Assembly: GCA_907164885.2 (NCBI GenBank)
Contig: OU015496.1
Location: 180,636,754 to 180,700,753, forward strand
DNA length: 64,000 nucleotides
Reading direction: 5' to 3'
Origin: Dolomedes plantarius
Taxonomy: Eukaryota > Arthropoda > Arachnida > Araneae > Dolomedidae
This document shows positions 46,736-59,884 of the stretch, piece after piece. Positions within the stretch are counted from its first letter, which is position 1, and each line of letters starts with the position of its first letter. The position numbers and the translations under genes are program-made. Below the pieces are notes generated by a model. It was not told the DNA's origin. It saw nothing but the letters and a program-made list of their open reading frames with translations, and searched no databases.

Positions 46736-49697
46736 ATATTGAGAATGTACCTTAAGGGGGCGCTGTAGTTTCTTTTTTCTGCGTTCAATAAGAACCTTGC
46801 TTCTCTCTTCTAGAGATGGGCTAACAATACCGCTCTACATTTCATGGCCTTATTTCAGGGCATTCTTTACTTTTGATTATGGCCCTAATTTCTTCAAAAA
46901 TCCATGCCCGGTAAGCTGGATCTCCTGTTCTGATGCTTTTAGTGCAAATCTAACTTACTCGGAATAATCCTACTTTCCAGGGGGGGGGGGGGGAGAAAAG
47001 TACTTTTATGTTTTATGTACAATTAGCTTGTAAGTTTAACAACAGCTTCATAGAGTCTTCTTTTTTACAACATTTAATTTGTAACTCTGTTACTTCAAAC
47101 TGCGTTTTTATTGTTTGAACTACCATAAGGCAGATAGATAACCCATTAGACTTGTTTCAAATTCATCGACTGCAAATCGCCCGTAACAGAAACGGGCCGA
47201 GCGCGCGAGCCAGTTCATTGCCTCGTTCTCGGAACAAACGAGACTGTCCACAGCCAAGATCACTGGCCCATTCAGCTTTTCTGACTTTTCAACCCATTCT
47301 GAGGCTCGCAGCTGTCACAAAGGAGCTTCCTGCTTACGCAAGCGAACTGCAAGCCCAACAACTACGCCCATGTACACATCTCCGAGCTTAAAAACTCGAC
47401 TCAGAGACCTCAATAACGTATATAGTACGGCGACAAAAGAGGCTGCGCAACATAGTTGCGGTTTTCAACACGGTGTTTTGTCGCCAAAAGAAAGAGACAA
47501 TGTGTAATGAATGAGCGTGTGGCCTTGGTGGTTCTTGTAATGGCATTATGCAGCTACAGTCAGGTAACAACCTCGATTACAAGCGCCGATGCGTACGGAC
47601 ATGACGTTATAGTTACAGTAATGATCACCGTGAGAAATGTAGATAAAACGGGCTGCGTCTGAACATGCTTAAATAATGTTATTTTCAACAGATAACTTCA
47701 CTTTGCTCCAGTACTCTTCGTTACACGCATAGGTAGTATACATCTATCTTCATGCGTTTTCTAACAAATGACATCGCAGATTCCAATGTTAAACTACGGG
47801 GGATTTTCCTCTCGGCATTTCTCTCATCGCAGATCATCAAATACCTATTTTTTTTTAAATTCTGTGTTCGTTTATATAAAATTAGACATTTAGGTAAAAA
47901 GGGCATAATTTTTAAGATTCAAAATTTTTCCACAACTACTTTTCTACAGGCTGTTAAATTATTAACATCCATTGCAGGAAATTAAAATTGTTTTTTGATA
48001 AACTAAATTTTTTTAAAAAGTTTGAAAACATGCGATCAAAGATATATTTTCATTTAAAGCAACAATGCAAACAATTTCAGTTAAAGAAACAGTGCAATTA
48101 AAGATCTATTTTCAAATACAATAAACATAATTAAAAAACATCCAATTGGTAATTTGGGATTAGAAAAGCACCGACAAGAAATTTCTCCATGGCTTGGCAT
48201 TGCGAATGAAGATCTAACGGATGTACTCGTCTTAAAATGTTCAGTTCGTTCTGGTGATGCCAGAATCGGCAACGTCAGACGTAAACGCTTTGCCGCAGGA
48301 AGTTTCACTATACTTGAGAAAGAACTGTCTCCTCAATAGCTCGTCCTACCCTCCCCTTAAGCACATATCGAGAGGCACACAAGTTCGTGTTCCAAGTCAT
48401 TTATTTTGTAAACTAATTTTAATGGACCTCGCTCATTATAACATCGGAAGCATGACTCATCGAAACTAACGAAGTCAAACTCCTTGACCAATTCAATGAA
48501 CTCTATTTAATGGGCTGGAGAAATGTTGGTCAACATTTTATACACGGTTTCAACACCGTAATTAAAAGAAAATTACATAAATTATTTATTGAACTTTTTC
48601 ATTGGGTTTTTAGATTTCCAAACTGCGCCCCAGAGCCAAGAACGCGATTGCAATGTCGTTAATGCAAGTTTTAAAATATTCCTATCTTTCCCAATCGGCA
48701 CTATTCTGGTTTATATTCAGCTAAATTTAAGAATTTCCCCTCATTTACATTATAACTAGCAAGCCAGTTAAAATCACTGGTTTTAACATAAGCAGATATA
48801 AGTTGGCGTTGACCGTGAAAAGAAAGCCATTTTTTTCAACAATTGTACTAAAACTAAGAACAGAAATAGAGCCAATCTGGTTTTCGTCATAATGAAAAAT
48901 AATTCGTTTGTTGTTCACAATTTCTGAGGAAAATTGAAAAACTCCAAGCTAAAAAATCTCTACAATTGTATTTTGATTTTTGTCCATTTTATAATTCTGT
49001 GATTCTGATTTTGGCAGAAATCGAGAGACAAATAAATTAGTTAAAAATAAGCAATTCAAATTGCCGAGATAACCCTTTTTCCCCCTCCGTCCCCTTTTAA
49101 GATTTTCTTTGACACCTTTTCCTCCCTTTTCTGCAGGTTGAATTCCTGATAAATAACGAATTTAAAAAATTTAAATTTTAAACCAATTTTCTAAGTTTTT
49201 TTTTTTTTCAAAACTGTTTCCTTCTCACTACTTCTCCACTTATCTTCTGATGCGTATCAGCCGTGAGAATAAACTTTAAATTTGTCATTCTGGTTACCTC
49301 AACATTTTTTGGAAGAATTTCATACGTATCTATTTTTCTCCTGGATTTCACCTAGAAATGTAAATTGTGTACAACGGTTTTCCTAGTTTCTGGGAGTCCG
49401 CTGATTAGCGTGCCTTTTACGCACATCGTTGCTCAGTCTGAATATCGTCTGCTCTTGAGAAAACAACAGTTTGTGTCAGCTGGCATGATCTAAGCCCGTT
49501 GGAAAGTTATGACAATAGTGTTTTTTTTTCGGGGGGGGGGGGGTTTATAGGTCAAATACATAATGCCATCTTAATTAAGCTCCTTATAACGACCTATTGT
49601 GGCCAAATGTGGCAAAAAAAATTGATTATGGGTGAGTGATGAGATAACTTCACTTTACTTACAGGTATATAGTAGTGTATTGCCGAATATTTATCTA
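46736..49697. other. Mostly non-coding; one candidate exon
   Basis: It includes a G-run of about 14 at 46980-46993 and a GC-richer patch at 47180-47400. Apart from the candidate at 47507-47563, the open frames (47152-47391, 47721-47985, 48081-48469) are not recognisable. Confidence 0.45.
47507..47563 (+). CDS. Candidate first exon encoding a signal peptide, unknown secreted/membrane protein
   Basis: An ATG opens MNERVALVVLVMALCSYSQ, 19 residues: a polar start with one Arg, a hydrophobic core VALVVLVMALC, then small/polar residues, the pattern of a signal peptide. It is followed at once by CAG|GTAACA, an acceptable donor, in phase 0. The GC- and CpG-richer 300 bases upstream could be a promoter. 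First exons that hold just the signal peptide are common. No second exon was identified, and chance hydrophobic frames do occur. Confidence 0.3.
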
Positions 49698-49881
49698 CAA
49701 TGAAACTTATCTTTGATGGCCAGTCATAGTTCCGAAAAAAATGACCGTTTTGAGGCTGGCCGTCGAAAAAAGGTTTCTTCCATAACATTGGATCTATTGA
49801 GTCTTTAATCGGTTCTGAACAAACTATGGCCGTTTAGGGGGGTGGTTGTCGAATAGGTGTGGCCGGCTAGGGAAGCTTCAG
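49698..49881. mobile_element. Pogo/Tigger-type MITE, diverged
   Basis: It begins AATGAAACTTATCTTTGATG and ends with inverted CTGAAGCTTCCCTAGCCGGC. GGCCAGTCATAGTT and GGTTGTCGAATAGGTG match the remnant at 83-152, and TTCTGAACAAA recurs inverted relative to the copy at 14829. It abuts a (GT)n/(TA)n microsatellite. Confidence 0.6.
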
Positions 49882-49902
49882 AGTGTGTGTGTGTGTGTGT
49901 GA

Positions 49903-49980
<78 letters not shown>
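49882..49980. repeat. (GT)n then (TA)n microsatellite
   Basis: About nine GT units, a short spacer, then about 75 bases of TA. Confidence 0.95.
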
Positions 49981-49985
<5 letters not shown>

Positions 49986-50667
49986 GAGACAGAGATAAAT
50001 AGAACTCTATGTCTGTCCGCCTGCCATACTGAAAGTTTGGACAAAAACTCTCAAGGGCTGCTGAAAATGCGTTCTACCTTCATGCGGATTTCCCCTGGTA
50101 TTCCCCTGGAGGCGGAAGTCCTCATTTTGCGTTTTAGCTGTTTTCTCAACTATTATGTCATTCATTGGTCCCCCAAAAGTTTGGTCTCTTAAACGAGATG
50201 GCACGGTTTTTACATACTGTCATATTGAATAGCTTAAGTTACAATATTTGTATTTTAATGACATTATTTCATATATGGATTTACCCATTCTTCTGCTAAT
50301 CACATAAGAAGTGCAAAGTTTAAACGATTGGTTGGTCAGTTAGTATTGAGTGCCTTTTAGCTATACGGGAGCTGCTGATTCAGAACAACTACATACATTT
50401 TTACAAACCACAGTACTCGAAACGGAAGACTGGTTCCGATGACTAGCACCTTAGGCATTCGGCTGTATAAATTATTCGTGGAGGCGACCGTTAATTTAAA
50501 ATTATTGCTAGTAAAATAATTTGAATTCCCTTCACTCGGCAGGGTCATGGTCAAATGACTACTAAATCAAATAATTTTTTTAAAGAAATTAATGATTTAT
50601 TAATAAGGTAATTTAGTAAAAGAAGGTCAACAATTCAAGATCCTGCCGCCATAACATGCACACAATA
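49981..50667. other. No gene seen
   Basis: Short featureless frames only. Confidence 0.5.
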
Positions 50668-50856
50668 GCGCCCTTTACACGTACGCTCTTTCCCGCGTGA
50701 AACCACGATCCCGCGTGATTGAGTGCACGTGTGAAGGTGTCGGGGAGGAAGAGAAAGCTGCTTTGGAGAGTACTTCAAGTTTTCCCGCGCGCAATCCCGT
50801 ATGCTCAATCCCGTACATTCCAAGCACTTACGAAAGAGCGTACGTGTAAAGGGCGC
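50668..50856. mobile_element. TIR element with 25-bp perfect termini
   Basis: GCGCCCTTTACACGTACGCT.. (25 bases, 50668-50692) is exactly inverted at 50832-50856, flanked by TA on both sides (50666-50667; 50857-50858). The interior is GC-rich with CCCGCG and AATCCCGTA repeats. 189 bp. The superfamily is uncertain because the terminal AGCGCCC/GGGCGCT palindrome blurs the target site. Confidence 0.75.
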
Positions 50857-50858
50857 TA

Positions 50859-52414
50859 ATCTGCTCTCGGACGGGAAAACCATTGACCAAATAGTTTGCA
50901 AACAACTTCCGTGGATCAACTGAGTCAAACAATCACTCGAAAGTTCATCAAAACAATGGCGGGAAATACATACTCTCTTTGATACCGCACAAAATTCTTT
51001 CGTTAACCATCAAACAGAATTACGGGGAAAATGACCGTAATTACAGCGTCTGTAATGGCTCCAAAAGATCTCATTTGCCGGGGCAAAAATAAACAATTTG
51101 ACAATTTTCCGTTTCTTTGCTCTCGGGATTCAAATCGTGACCGAAAATTTAATCATTAAACGCAAAATAAAAGCGCATTCTTCCGATCTCTACTTGTTTC
51201 CCAACCTCTTACGGAATGAAAAGGCCCCGCCGTCTCTTTAATTTTCCCCCAACGATTATCTTTAACCACACGATTTTCATTGCGAGGTAAATTCCATTGC
51301 AAATGGATGCAGCTGCCTCCATTACTGCCAGCGTTTTAATTCGGGTTGGGCTTACAAATTTCTATTGACGATAGAGCCCGATAAAAGACAAGATATTTTG
51401 CTTTCGCACAGAGTAACGTTTGAATGCTACTTCCCTTACAAATTAACTTTTATAATAAAGCAGTTGCACACGAACACAAGGTACTAGGAGGCAGGGTGGG
51501 GGTTGGGGGGGTTGACAATTGAAGATGTCAACCCACACAATCCAGTTCAAATCCTTGATAAAATCTAAGAATATGATAAGTCAATATATTTTGTTTCACA
51601 GCCGTTTATTATGAGACACCTTATCTTAGAGAAACTAGTTTGGAAAATTCTGATGAAGACTCCACGTGACAGATGATTTTCATCTGTCATTTTCAGTCCT
51701 TATCATTCACTAAATTCTCCAAATAATGTAATATGCTGAATATTTTCTTGACAAACGTACATTAGCAAAGTTTCTTTTAAAACATTTTAACATACAGAGG
51801 TCGATGTTTTACTTAAATTAATAATTATAATACTAAAATGGTATTTTTTCCAAAAAATAATGACCCTTGGTTGAAACTTTACCCATTCTAGTAAATTATA
51901 AATAAAAGAAAACATCCTAATGATTTCGGAGTAGATAAGAAAAGCTGAAGATGGCTACACCATTACCACAGTTTTCTACCCCCATGTAGATCATTGTTGA
52001 ACTATTCAAACAAGGAATCCATCCGTGAAATTAACAGACTTTATTTTTATTTTATAATCACGTATATGATAGATTTCGACGTGATTCCTTTTCTAAATTT
52101 CTTTTCAAAAAATCATGAAAGGCTATTCACCGTGATAGTGTAGTTTACAAATTTTATATTTTTCACTAACGATGTAAAATTTCTAATTTCAGTAGGTCTT
52201 TTTTTTCTTCTTCTCTTAACCATTTTCGTAAGAGAAATTTACTATGTACTGCCTTATAAACTTTAAATAAACAGCTTCTTCACCTAGCGTGGTTTTTGTC
52301 TCCTCCATAAATATATCAGATCACACACTTTATGACACTAACTGCAATAGTTTGCAAATTTTGTAGCTTTTTAATAATTTAATTGAAAAGAGTCGACATG
52401 AACTCGCATACAAA
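50859..52414. other. No gene recognised
   Basis: AT-rich with a short G-rich patch at 51490-51512. No coding structure. Confidence 0.5.
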
Positions 52415-53207
52415 TCTATATAAAACAGTTCCGTTACTGACTGACTGACTGACAGATAATGCGCAGACCAAACCGCTGGAACTAAAGGGTTGAAATTTTG
52501 CATGGCGATTCTTCTTATAGTGTAGGGGGTGCAATAAGAAAGTTTTTTGAAAAATTCTTCTAAGATTTTTTAAAATTAAATTTTTAAGCTGTTTTTGTAA
52601 CTTTTTAAAGTTTGCATTTAAAATAATAATTTGAGGGTTATAAAATTTATATCACGAGAAAGATCATAAAAATTCTTTTAAAATGAAATATTTTTCGAAT
52701 TTTTACCTTTATTTTCTGATGTTTGGTGAATTTTTAAAGATTAATTTTTAGAATTTAATTTATTAGATGCTGATCACGTGGTTTCTTTTCTTTTTGTGAT
52801 ACTTTAAATTAATTTTGCGTCACGTGCATAACAACGAAATAAATTGACAGAAAAATATTAAAATACGGTAAAAGATAAAATTTAACCACTAGACTAATTG
52901 AGATGGAAGTTTTTTAAGACTTTAATTCAAATTAGCATGTTTTATGGATATTAAACATACGAATTAATTGCATACATTGACCGTTGTATTTAATTTGAAT
53001 ATGTTCTTCTACATTATTTTGTCTATAAAAATATCCGTTACGATTAATTTTATTATTATTTTTTTGCATTAATTGCATACATTGACTGCTGTATTTATTA
53101 TGAATATATTTTTTGTTTCTCTTTTTTTTTTTTTGCATTAATTGCATACATTGACCGTTGTATTTAATTTGAATGTACTCCGTAGCGAAGCACGGGCATT
53201 CAGCTAG
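52415..53207 (+). mobile_element. Non-autonomous Helitron, copy 3
   Basis: It starts A|TCTATATAAAACAGTTCCG and ends CAGCTAG|T, with an intact 3' hairpin CCGTAGCGAAGCACGG at 53180-53195. Both host dinucleotide bases (A before, T after) are present. It is closest to copy 1 in length and sequence, and carries the same CATTGACCGTTGTATTTA motif three times. Confidence 0.9.
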
Positions 53208-53756
53208 TACATAAATAAAAAAGGAAATTAAATATTAGATAGCTCAAAATTCACCCGCCTGAAATGGTCGCCTAGTTGCCTACATAAAAAATACAACTTG
53301 TGAAATGCACAGCTTGAACTGCTTGTATAATCATAAAAATAAACTTCATCAGCTGCTGTCATTTTTTAAGTTTGAATGCAGCAAACAATAAATAAACAGA
53401 TCCTAATATTTGTTAAAAGATTCAACGAAAATTGTTATCATTAACACTGAGTGTTAAACACAGTTATCCCAGAAATATGTAAATAAGTAAATTTATTTTT
53501 ATATAGAATCGCTGTACCATAACGTTACAACAGACAGTTTTGTTATTTATGGCGCTTTAAATTAATAAATAAATTAATAAAAGATTAAACATATTAAATA
53601 ATCAAAAAATAAAGACTTACAGGAGATTTAAATGAGAGTCTGGTAAGAGATCTTAATGACTTTGAGAATCCCAGAATTAATAGCTGGAAGCATTTGTATC
53701 TCACTTAAACGACCTCGCAGAATTCCTAGCATGGATAGTTTATCTTAACTAGTTAA

Positions 53757-53842
53757 CCTGATACAGTAGCCAACAAAACCGCGGTGTCGATGGGTGAATG
53801 TCCTCCGGACGAAGTGCCTGCCGTGTTAGAAAAAATTAATGA
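53757..53842 (+). repeat. SINE 3' tail fragment
   Basis: GTAGCCAACAAAACCGCGGT... through AAGTGCCTGCCGTGTTAG and an A-run aligns with the 3' tail of the SINEs at 44971 and 62030 (..GTGCCTCCGCATT(A/G)G-A(n)). The tRNA-like head is missing, consistent with 5' truncation. Confidence 0.55.
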
Positions 53843-56800
53843 ATAAAAAGTTGACAGATTTCAGGGGTTTCTTTTTATCCTGTTTCTCCATTGTTCACAA
53901 ATGGAAATGGTTAAAATACTTGCAATTCATTTTGATTTTTGTTAACATTAGTAAATTTGAAGACATTTGATAACCTTAAACAGCTTATAATATTTTGAGG
54001 ACTTGAGTCAAAATTTAAGCACTGTCTTCATAATTTGAGGCCGTCTGGGCAACTTATAACGCTTAGAGATAATGCTATTGAATCTCACAAATCCCCAAAT
54101 TAATATTATAAATTCACTATTATCAAATAAGTATTATAAATTCATCAACTTATCGATTGTTTCGCGATAACAAATCATTTCCTAAACAAACAATAATGAA
54201 AACCGCAGTTTCTAGGAGCCTCGACCATCCACGCCCCTAAATTTTGCGTTCCTAAACGCGCTTAGTGCACCTAGCCAATAATCCGCTTCTGAACCGATTG
54301 GTGATATCTTATTTTTCAAACAAGTAATCATAAGGACTCACGCATTAAAGGCCTCCGTAATTTTTGGAGTTCCTAAGCGCTTAGTGTTGTACCAATGCAA
54401 TAATCTGCATCTGAACGTTTTTTTTTCTCTTTTTTTGTCTAATGCGGTGACACTTTGTCAGCGTCATTCGCACAGAACCGAGAAAATTCTTGACTTCTTT
54501 TCATGCTTTTGAATGCATTGGAGATCATAAATTATTTATAAAACAATTAATTATAACAGCTTAATTTTCGAAGACCGCCCTTTAGAGCACCTAGGCGGTA
54601 AGCTCTGTCTGATTGTATGTAACCAGCAATATCTCTCCCCCCAAATATTCAACACATGAAACCCTTACCTGTCCATTAAATCATGCATGTGAAATCCCTC
54701 TACAGCCCTCATGTTCGGAATATTATATTAAGATTACAGAAGCCTTACACAAACAAAACCCTGATTAGAAACCTCTAAAGTGGCCCACCCATGGATTCTG
54801 AGGGGGCTGGCTGGCCAACTCACGGAAAAAGTTCCCCCCCGAAAGTTCTACCTTTTTTTCCCCTAAAAAATAAAAGATTGACTTCTTTATTTTTTTTCTT
54901 TTTCTGGAAAAGAGCGGGACTAATCTTGGAAAAATCCCCCCTATTTCACCCCAGCTCTATTTCTGACTTGAGACGGTAGCTTAGGTGACACACACGGTTC
55001 CTGCCTGTGCCGCGACAAACGTACGCCCTCGACGTTTCTTTTATTTGTTTTGTTTTTTAAATTCAAGGAGAGAGAGAGCGAGTGTTTGTGTGAGTGTAGG
55101 AGATCATTACCAGTTTGTCTGTACTCCCAGTTTTCTGTTTTTGGAGTTTCCGGATGGGTGGCAACGTAAAGTCAACAGCGATGGGAGGCGATTTCTGGTA
55201 ATTTTTAAAATCTGCGGCGGTTGCAGGGTGTGTTTACGGTGCATTTGCAGGTCTTGGAAGAGAGAAAAACTTACGAATTTAATTTCAAAAAATTAAGTAA
55301 ATAACAGCAAAATAGAGGTTTGTTTATTATAAGGTAAAATGAATTAGAGCCTGTCAGTGCATTTTGCAAAGGGAGAAAAATTTTCTCACGTCAGACACTG
55401 AAATAAAAACGCGACTAAAAATATAGTTAAAGATCTACAGTGCCTTTAGTTTGTCAATTCAATCAATGAATTGAAGATATTTCTTTTTTTTTTTTTAAGC
55501 GGAAACTGTATATGGAAAGGTAATCTTAAAACTGGCGTTACTCCTATGAAAACGTAAATAAACTCAGGATAAAGCTAGACAGCAAAATATTTATTTAAAT
55601 TGTCGGTAACACCATTTATTTATTTATTTTTTTTTTTCGCGGGGGGAGGACGGCAGCCAAAGCAAAACCAGCGAGCTGTGTTCAATTTTTACGCAACCTT
55701 ACGTAGAGCGCGACCTTGCGGCTTGCTTCTTTTCACTTGGCACGAGTCCAAATTTCCCAAAACCTACGATTTTCGCCGAAAGATACGTGTATTTCAGAAC
55801 TTTTCATTCTCCTCCCGTCCCATATTTACAGACTAGTAAACCACCCGCTTTGATCAACAAATAAAGGGCCTGGGACAGAAGCCGCAAAAAGGTCAACCTT
55901 AATTGACCCTGAAATTGAATACCGTACCCATTCATGAAGTTAAGTGAGGTTAAGGCCGTTGCGAAATTAATTATCATTGACGGATGATGGGTTGTTATGG
56001 AGGCGTGATAGTTAGGAGGGATAACTGCAAAGGTAAACTGTCAAAAACATGAAAATTAAATAAGGGTTGCCACACGTATTTGGGGAGGTGAAAAGTACGG
56101 CTTTCTTGGGTGTTTTCTATGATTATTTTTCAAATATTTTATGGTAGCATGAGCATACTATATCCAACAATTCACCTGCAGAAGTAATATTTACACGGTG
56201 AGTAGTAAAGCTTAAGCTAATTAACTTCATTTTAATCCATTCTAGCCAATGTAGGCCATTATATTATTATAATAAAAACACTTAAATGATATATGTTTAG
56301 AATTATTACCGATGCATATAAGGTACGGGAAGGACGGGTTGAATGCATTTGACAACTGAAAATAGACTTCGAATCCGAGAGAGCTCAACTCCTATTAACC
56401 TAAAATACGTTACGGTCAGAGGGTATGTTACGTTGTTCTGAAAGACCTTGTAAAGAAAATCTACAGTTTTTTCCAAAAAATAAAAAATAAATAAATAATA
56501 ACATGAAAGTTAAAAAAATTATATTGATATATATTATTTAGTTTCTCGTAAATAAAAAAATAACAAATTATTTAGTAGCTTATTTAATATTCGCTTTAAA
56601 ACCCTTCACATTTTAAAATTGCTTGAAGCAATTTTACGTTATTTTGATGCTAAGAATACATACTGTAGGAGCTTCGGACAAATGAGGCTTTAACGCCGAC
56701 TTGGGCTCATTCAAACTTAAAATCCCTCGGGTTCAGACCTTAAAAACTGACCCTGAACTCACCTCTAAGATAATGTTCTTTCCACCATCCGTAATGTTTT

Positions 56801-56900
56801 TTCGACCAGCTCAAAAGTCTACTCATCGAAAGAACTAAATGACATATAAAAATTTCTCCATGTAGCTAAAGGATAGGGTCACGAAGCTGTGTAGGGAAGA
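53843..56900. other. No gene recognised
   Basis: GC-richer at 54780-55300 and 55620-55760. Open frames at 54791-55296 and 55600-55836 have no domain signature. T-runs occur at about 55480-55497 and 55618-55637. Confidence 0.45.
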
Positions 56901-56908
56901 GTCTAGAG

Positions 56909-57177
56909 CAGGCCTGCACAACTCGAAACGTGATGAGGACCTTATTACTTTATAGAAAGCTGCCGCGGGCCACGAGAAAATAGGATAGATGGAAACGAAA
57001 AATAGTTTATCTAATAAAAAATAAATTAGTGATTATTTAAAAAATTAAATATCAATATTCATCGCTTATATATTCCTTTCGTAATGTTAGAGCTTTAAAA
57101 ATAATAATCCGTATTTTTTAGTTTTATAATATGTGTCTTCGCAAAAGGTTTTTCGAGCCGTATGTTGTGCAGGCCCG
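56909..57177. mobile_element. hAT MITE
   Basis: The left CAGGCCTGCACAACTCGAAA and the right (inverted CGGGCCTGCACAACATACGG) are flanked by GTCTAGAG (56901-56908) and GGCTAGAG (57178-57185), 7 of 8 bases. 269 bp, AT-rich interior. Confidence 0.82.
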
Positions 57178-57185
57178 GGCTAGAG

Positions 57186-57265
57186 CATAGATGGCGAACC
57201 AATGGCACGCGTGCCAGAGGTGGCAGGCAAAAGAACTTCACTGGGCCGCGTTTTTTGAAAGAGTT
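57186..57265 (+). mobile_element. Possible end of another hAT element
   Basis: CATAGATGGCGAACCAATGG followed by CACGCGTGCCAGAGGTGGCA and GGGCCGCG resembles a hAT terminus of the ATGGCGAACC type, starting immediately after the previous element's duplication. The other end was not found. Confidence 0.4.
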
Positions 57266-57753
57266 CAATTTAGAGAATCTTGAAACGCAATTCATAGGTT
57301 TTCAATCCAGTTTAAAATCAAGAAAATGTTGTCTATTTTAGAGATGACACGAAAATAATAGAAATGGATCGATTATCGGTCGTAAGTAACAAAAATAACG
57401 AAGTGAGTAGTACTTAGAATTCCAAACCTGAAAATTTCTTTTACTTGTGAAAAATTATCGGCTGAAAAATATATGGCTGAATCGAACGTCTTATTTATAT
57501 AAACGCAAATCCATATCTCCGGGGATGAACTTTATAAAACAAAATTTTAGAAATAAATAGACTGATACAACTTATTCAGTTTTTCCAGAAATAAATGAAT
57601 ATGAGTCTGATATATCTTACATATGTTTAATCGAAATTTCTTCTTTCTATTAATAAACAAGGCTGGCACGACAACCCGTGAAGAGATATTGATTTTAAAA
57701 TTTTTGGGAACATGCACAAGAAAAGGTTCGTCGCCGCTGGTCTGGAGTGCAAG

Positions 57754-58354
57754 CAGGGCCGGATTTTCCTATAGGCTAACTAGGCTTCAACCTACGGCCT
57801 CAAGATCAAGAGGGGCCTACATTCAAATTGTTAGCAAAATTGCATCGAAAATGAGACCTTCAGAAAAATAGATTTTGATGAACTTATAGAAGAATTCTGT
57901 GTGAAAAAGTTTAGAAAGAAATTCTTCTAATCTACTATTTCGTTTTAAATGTATACATGGATTGAATCAGTTCTTAAATAATATAACTATTAACATAAAA
58001 TTTAATATGATATACAATTTGATATTTTCTTTTTTGTGATGTGGATTTTGTTTGAATAAAGTTCTTTTTTTGGTTTAGTTTAAGACTTAAAATTCATAAT
58101 AATTCATACTTAAACTTTAAATGCGAATTATTATGAAATAAATTTATCTGAATTAAATCTGGTTTAATCTTCAATGTATTGAATATATATAGGTTAGTAC
58201 CAATAACAACATGTTCCATTTAATATATTGATATATATCACAGTAATGATGTATTTTATTATCTCTCATGTAATTTACAAATTTAAAAATGAGAGGTGAA
58301 AAGGCCTCATAAGTGGAATAGCCTAGGGCCTCTTTAAATCTAAATCCGGCCCTG
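57754..58354. mobile_element. hAT MITE with 8-bp duplication AGTGCAAG
   Basis: The left CAGGGCCGGATTTTCCTATA and the right (inverted CAGGGCCGGATTTAGATTTA) are flanked by perfect AGTGCAAG at 57746-57753 and 58355-58362. 601 bp. GGCCTC motifs occur inside both ends, with an AT-rich centre. No transposase. Confidence 0.93.
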
Positions 58355-58362
58355 AGTGCAAG

Positions 58363-59661
58363 AAGTGGCACAACTAGAATGACTCTCTAGGGGGTGCGAC
58401 ACTGCAAGTGGCCTGAAAGTGTAATGTTGCAGGACATTGAAGAAAACGAGATTTTTTTTCTTAGAAGTTAGATGATTAAGGAAAGGTTATAACAAACAAA
58501 CAAAAAAAAAAAAAAAACGCGCAAAAAAGTAGCTGAACCACTTTCCACAGAGTGGTTTATTCCCCATATGAAAAGGGTTATAGATAGATCTTGACAAAAC
58601 TCGTTGATCTCGACTTACATCGTAAATACAACGTTTCTCGTGAATGCAATTATTTTTTTTAAATTTATAGGTGTAAGATTACGCAATGGACTCATATAAT
58701 ATGAAAATAAACTATACGTAGCATCAGCAAACTTACTCATATTCATAACAAAGCATAATTTTTTTGCCGAATAATTCAGTTTCATAGTAATTTTATAGAA
58801 GATAAACTATGAATTCTCTATGCAACAATAGCATGTCGTATGCATGAATGGATAAATCATACAGGTTACAATTCACAGAAATTGAAACTCCTAAAATGTA
58901 CTATAAGTGGCTCTATTAAAATTAAACACATCCTGAAAAACAAAATCGCTTCATTCACTTTTATTCTATCAATATTTATGCATAGTCGGTAACACAGGTC
59001 GACAATTCAATGTTCAAAATTCTGAATGGGGAAATATTTTTTTATTATTATTATTTATTTTTAGATAGCGTTAAACATTCAACAATTCAACTGAACCTGT
59101 GGTGAGTTTTATACATGTGATTTTATAATTGGTTTAATATCTATCATTCTACAACATAATATTAAAAAATTATACGTTAAAAATACTGTGCAATATACAG
59201 CATTCTGCGGCGTAGCTATACTTGAAAAACTTCCAAAAGCTGATGCACATCTGAGCAATCAGATGTCGGATAAGAAATTGTGGACTTGTATATTTCAATT
59301 TACAAATATTTTTTCCTCGCAGCCAGCAGTAACATTTTGAATCAATAACTAAAAGAGAAAAAAAAGCTCTCTCCCACCATTAATATCTGTATTGTCGTTA
59401 TTACTTTGTATGTGATTAAATGGAAGAAAAAATGCAAATATTAAAACGTAAAGTTAAGATTACAAGAGGATTAAATTAAATGGATTCCCCATAAAAATTT
59501 TCTACGAACGAGACAACGATCCAATTCCTTACGTGATATAAAAATATATTTCGTAATATTTTAATAATTTTAAGTAAATATTTTATGTAACGTCCGGACT
59601 CAATATGACATACAGCAGCAACAAAAGTTAAGGCACTAAACTATGTTATGCACAATGCTTA
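58363..59661. other. No gene seen
   Basis: AT-rich with A-runs at about 58502-58518. Confidence 0.55.
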
Positions 59662-59669
59662 GTTATCAT

Positions 59670-59876
59670 CAGGGCCCGGTTATGAACGCTGGGGGCCCCT
59701 GGGCAGATGCTATTTGGGGGCCCCCTCTAACGAACATTTATAAAAATAAGAACTATATATCGGCTATACATACTATTAGAAGTAATAGGTGCGTACACCA
59801 AGGGGATTTTGGGGCCCCTTAGCATCAGGGGGCCCTGGGCAAAGTCCCGATTTGCCCATGCGATAAAAAGGCCCTG
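59670..59876. mobile_element. hAT MITE with 8-bp duplication GTTATCAT
   Basis: The left CAGGGCCCGG and the right (inverted CAGGGCCTTTTTATCGCATG) are flanked by perfect GTTATCAT at 59662-59669 and 59877-59884. Near-symmetric GGGGGCCC and CCTGGGCA/TTGCCCAT blocks lie inside. 207 bp. Confidence 0.92.
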
Positions 59877-59884
59877 GTTATCAT

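Noticed and set aside
54985..55296. 103-codon frame in a GC-richer patch
   Set aside because: Composition-driven; no motif, no signal peptide, no conserved pattern.
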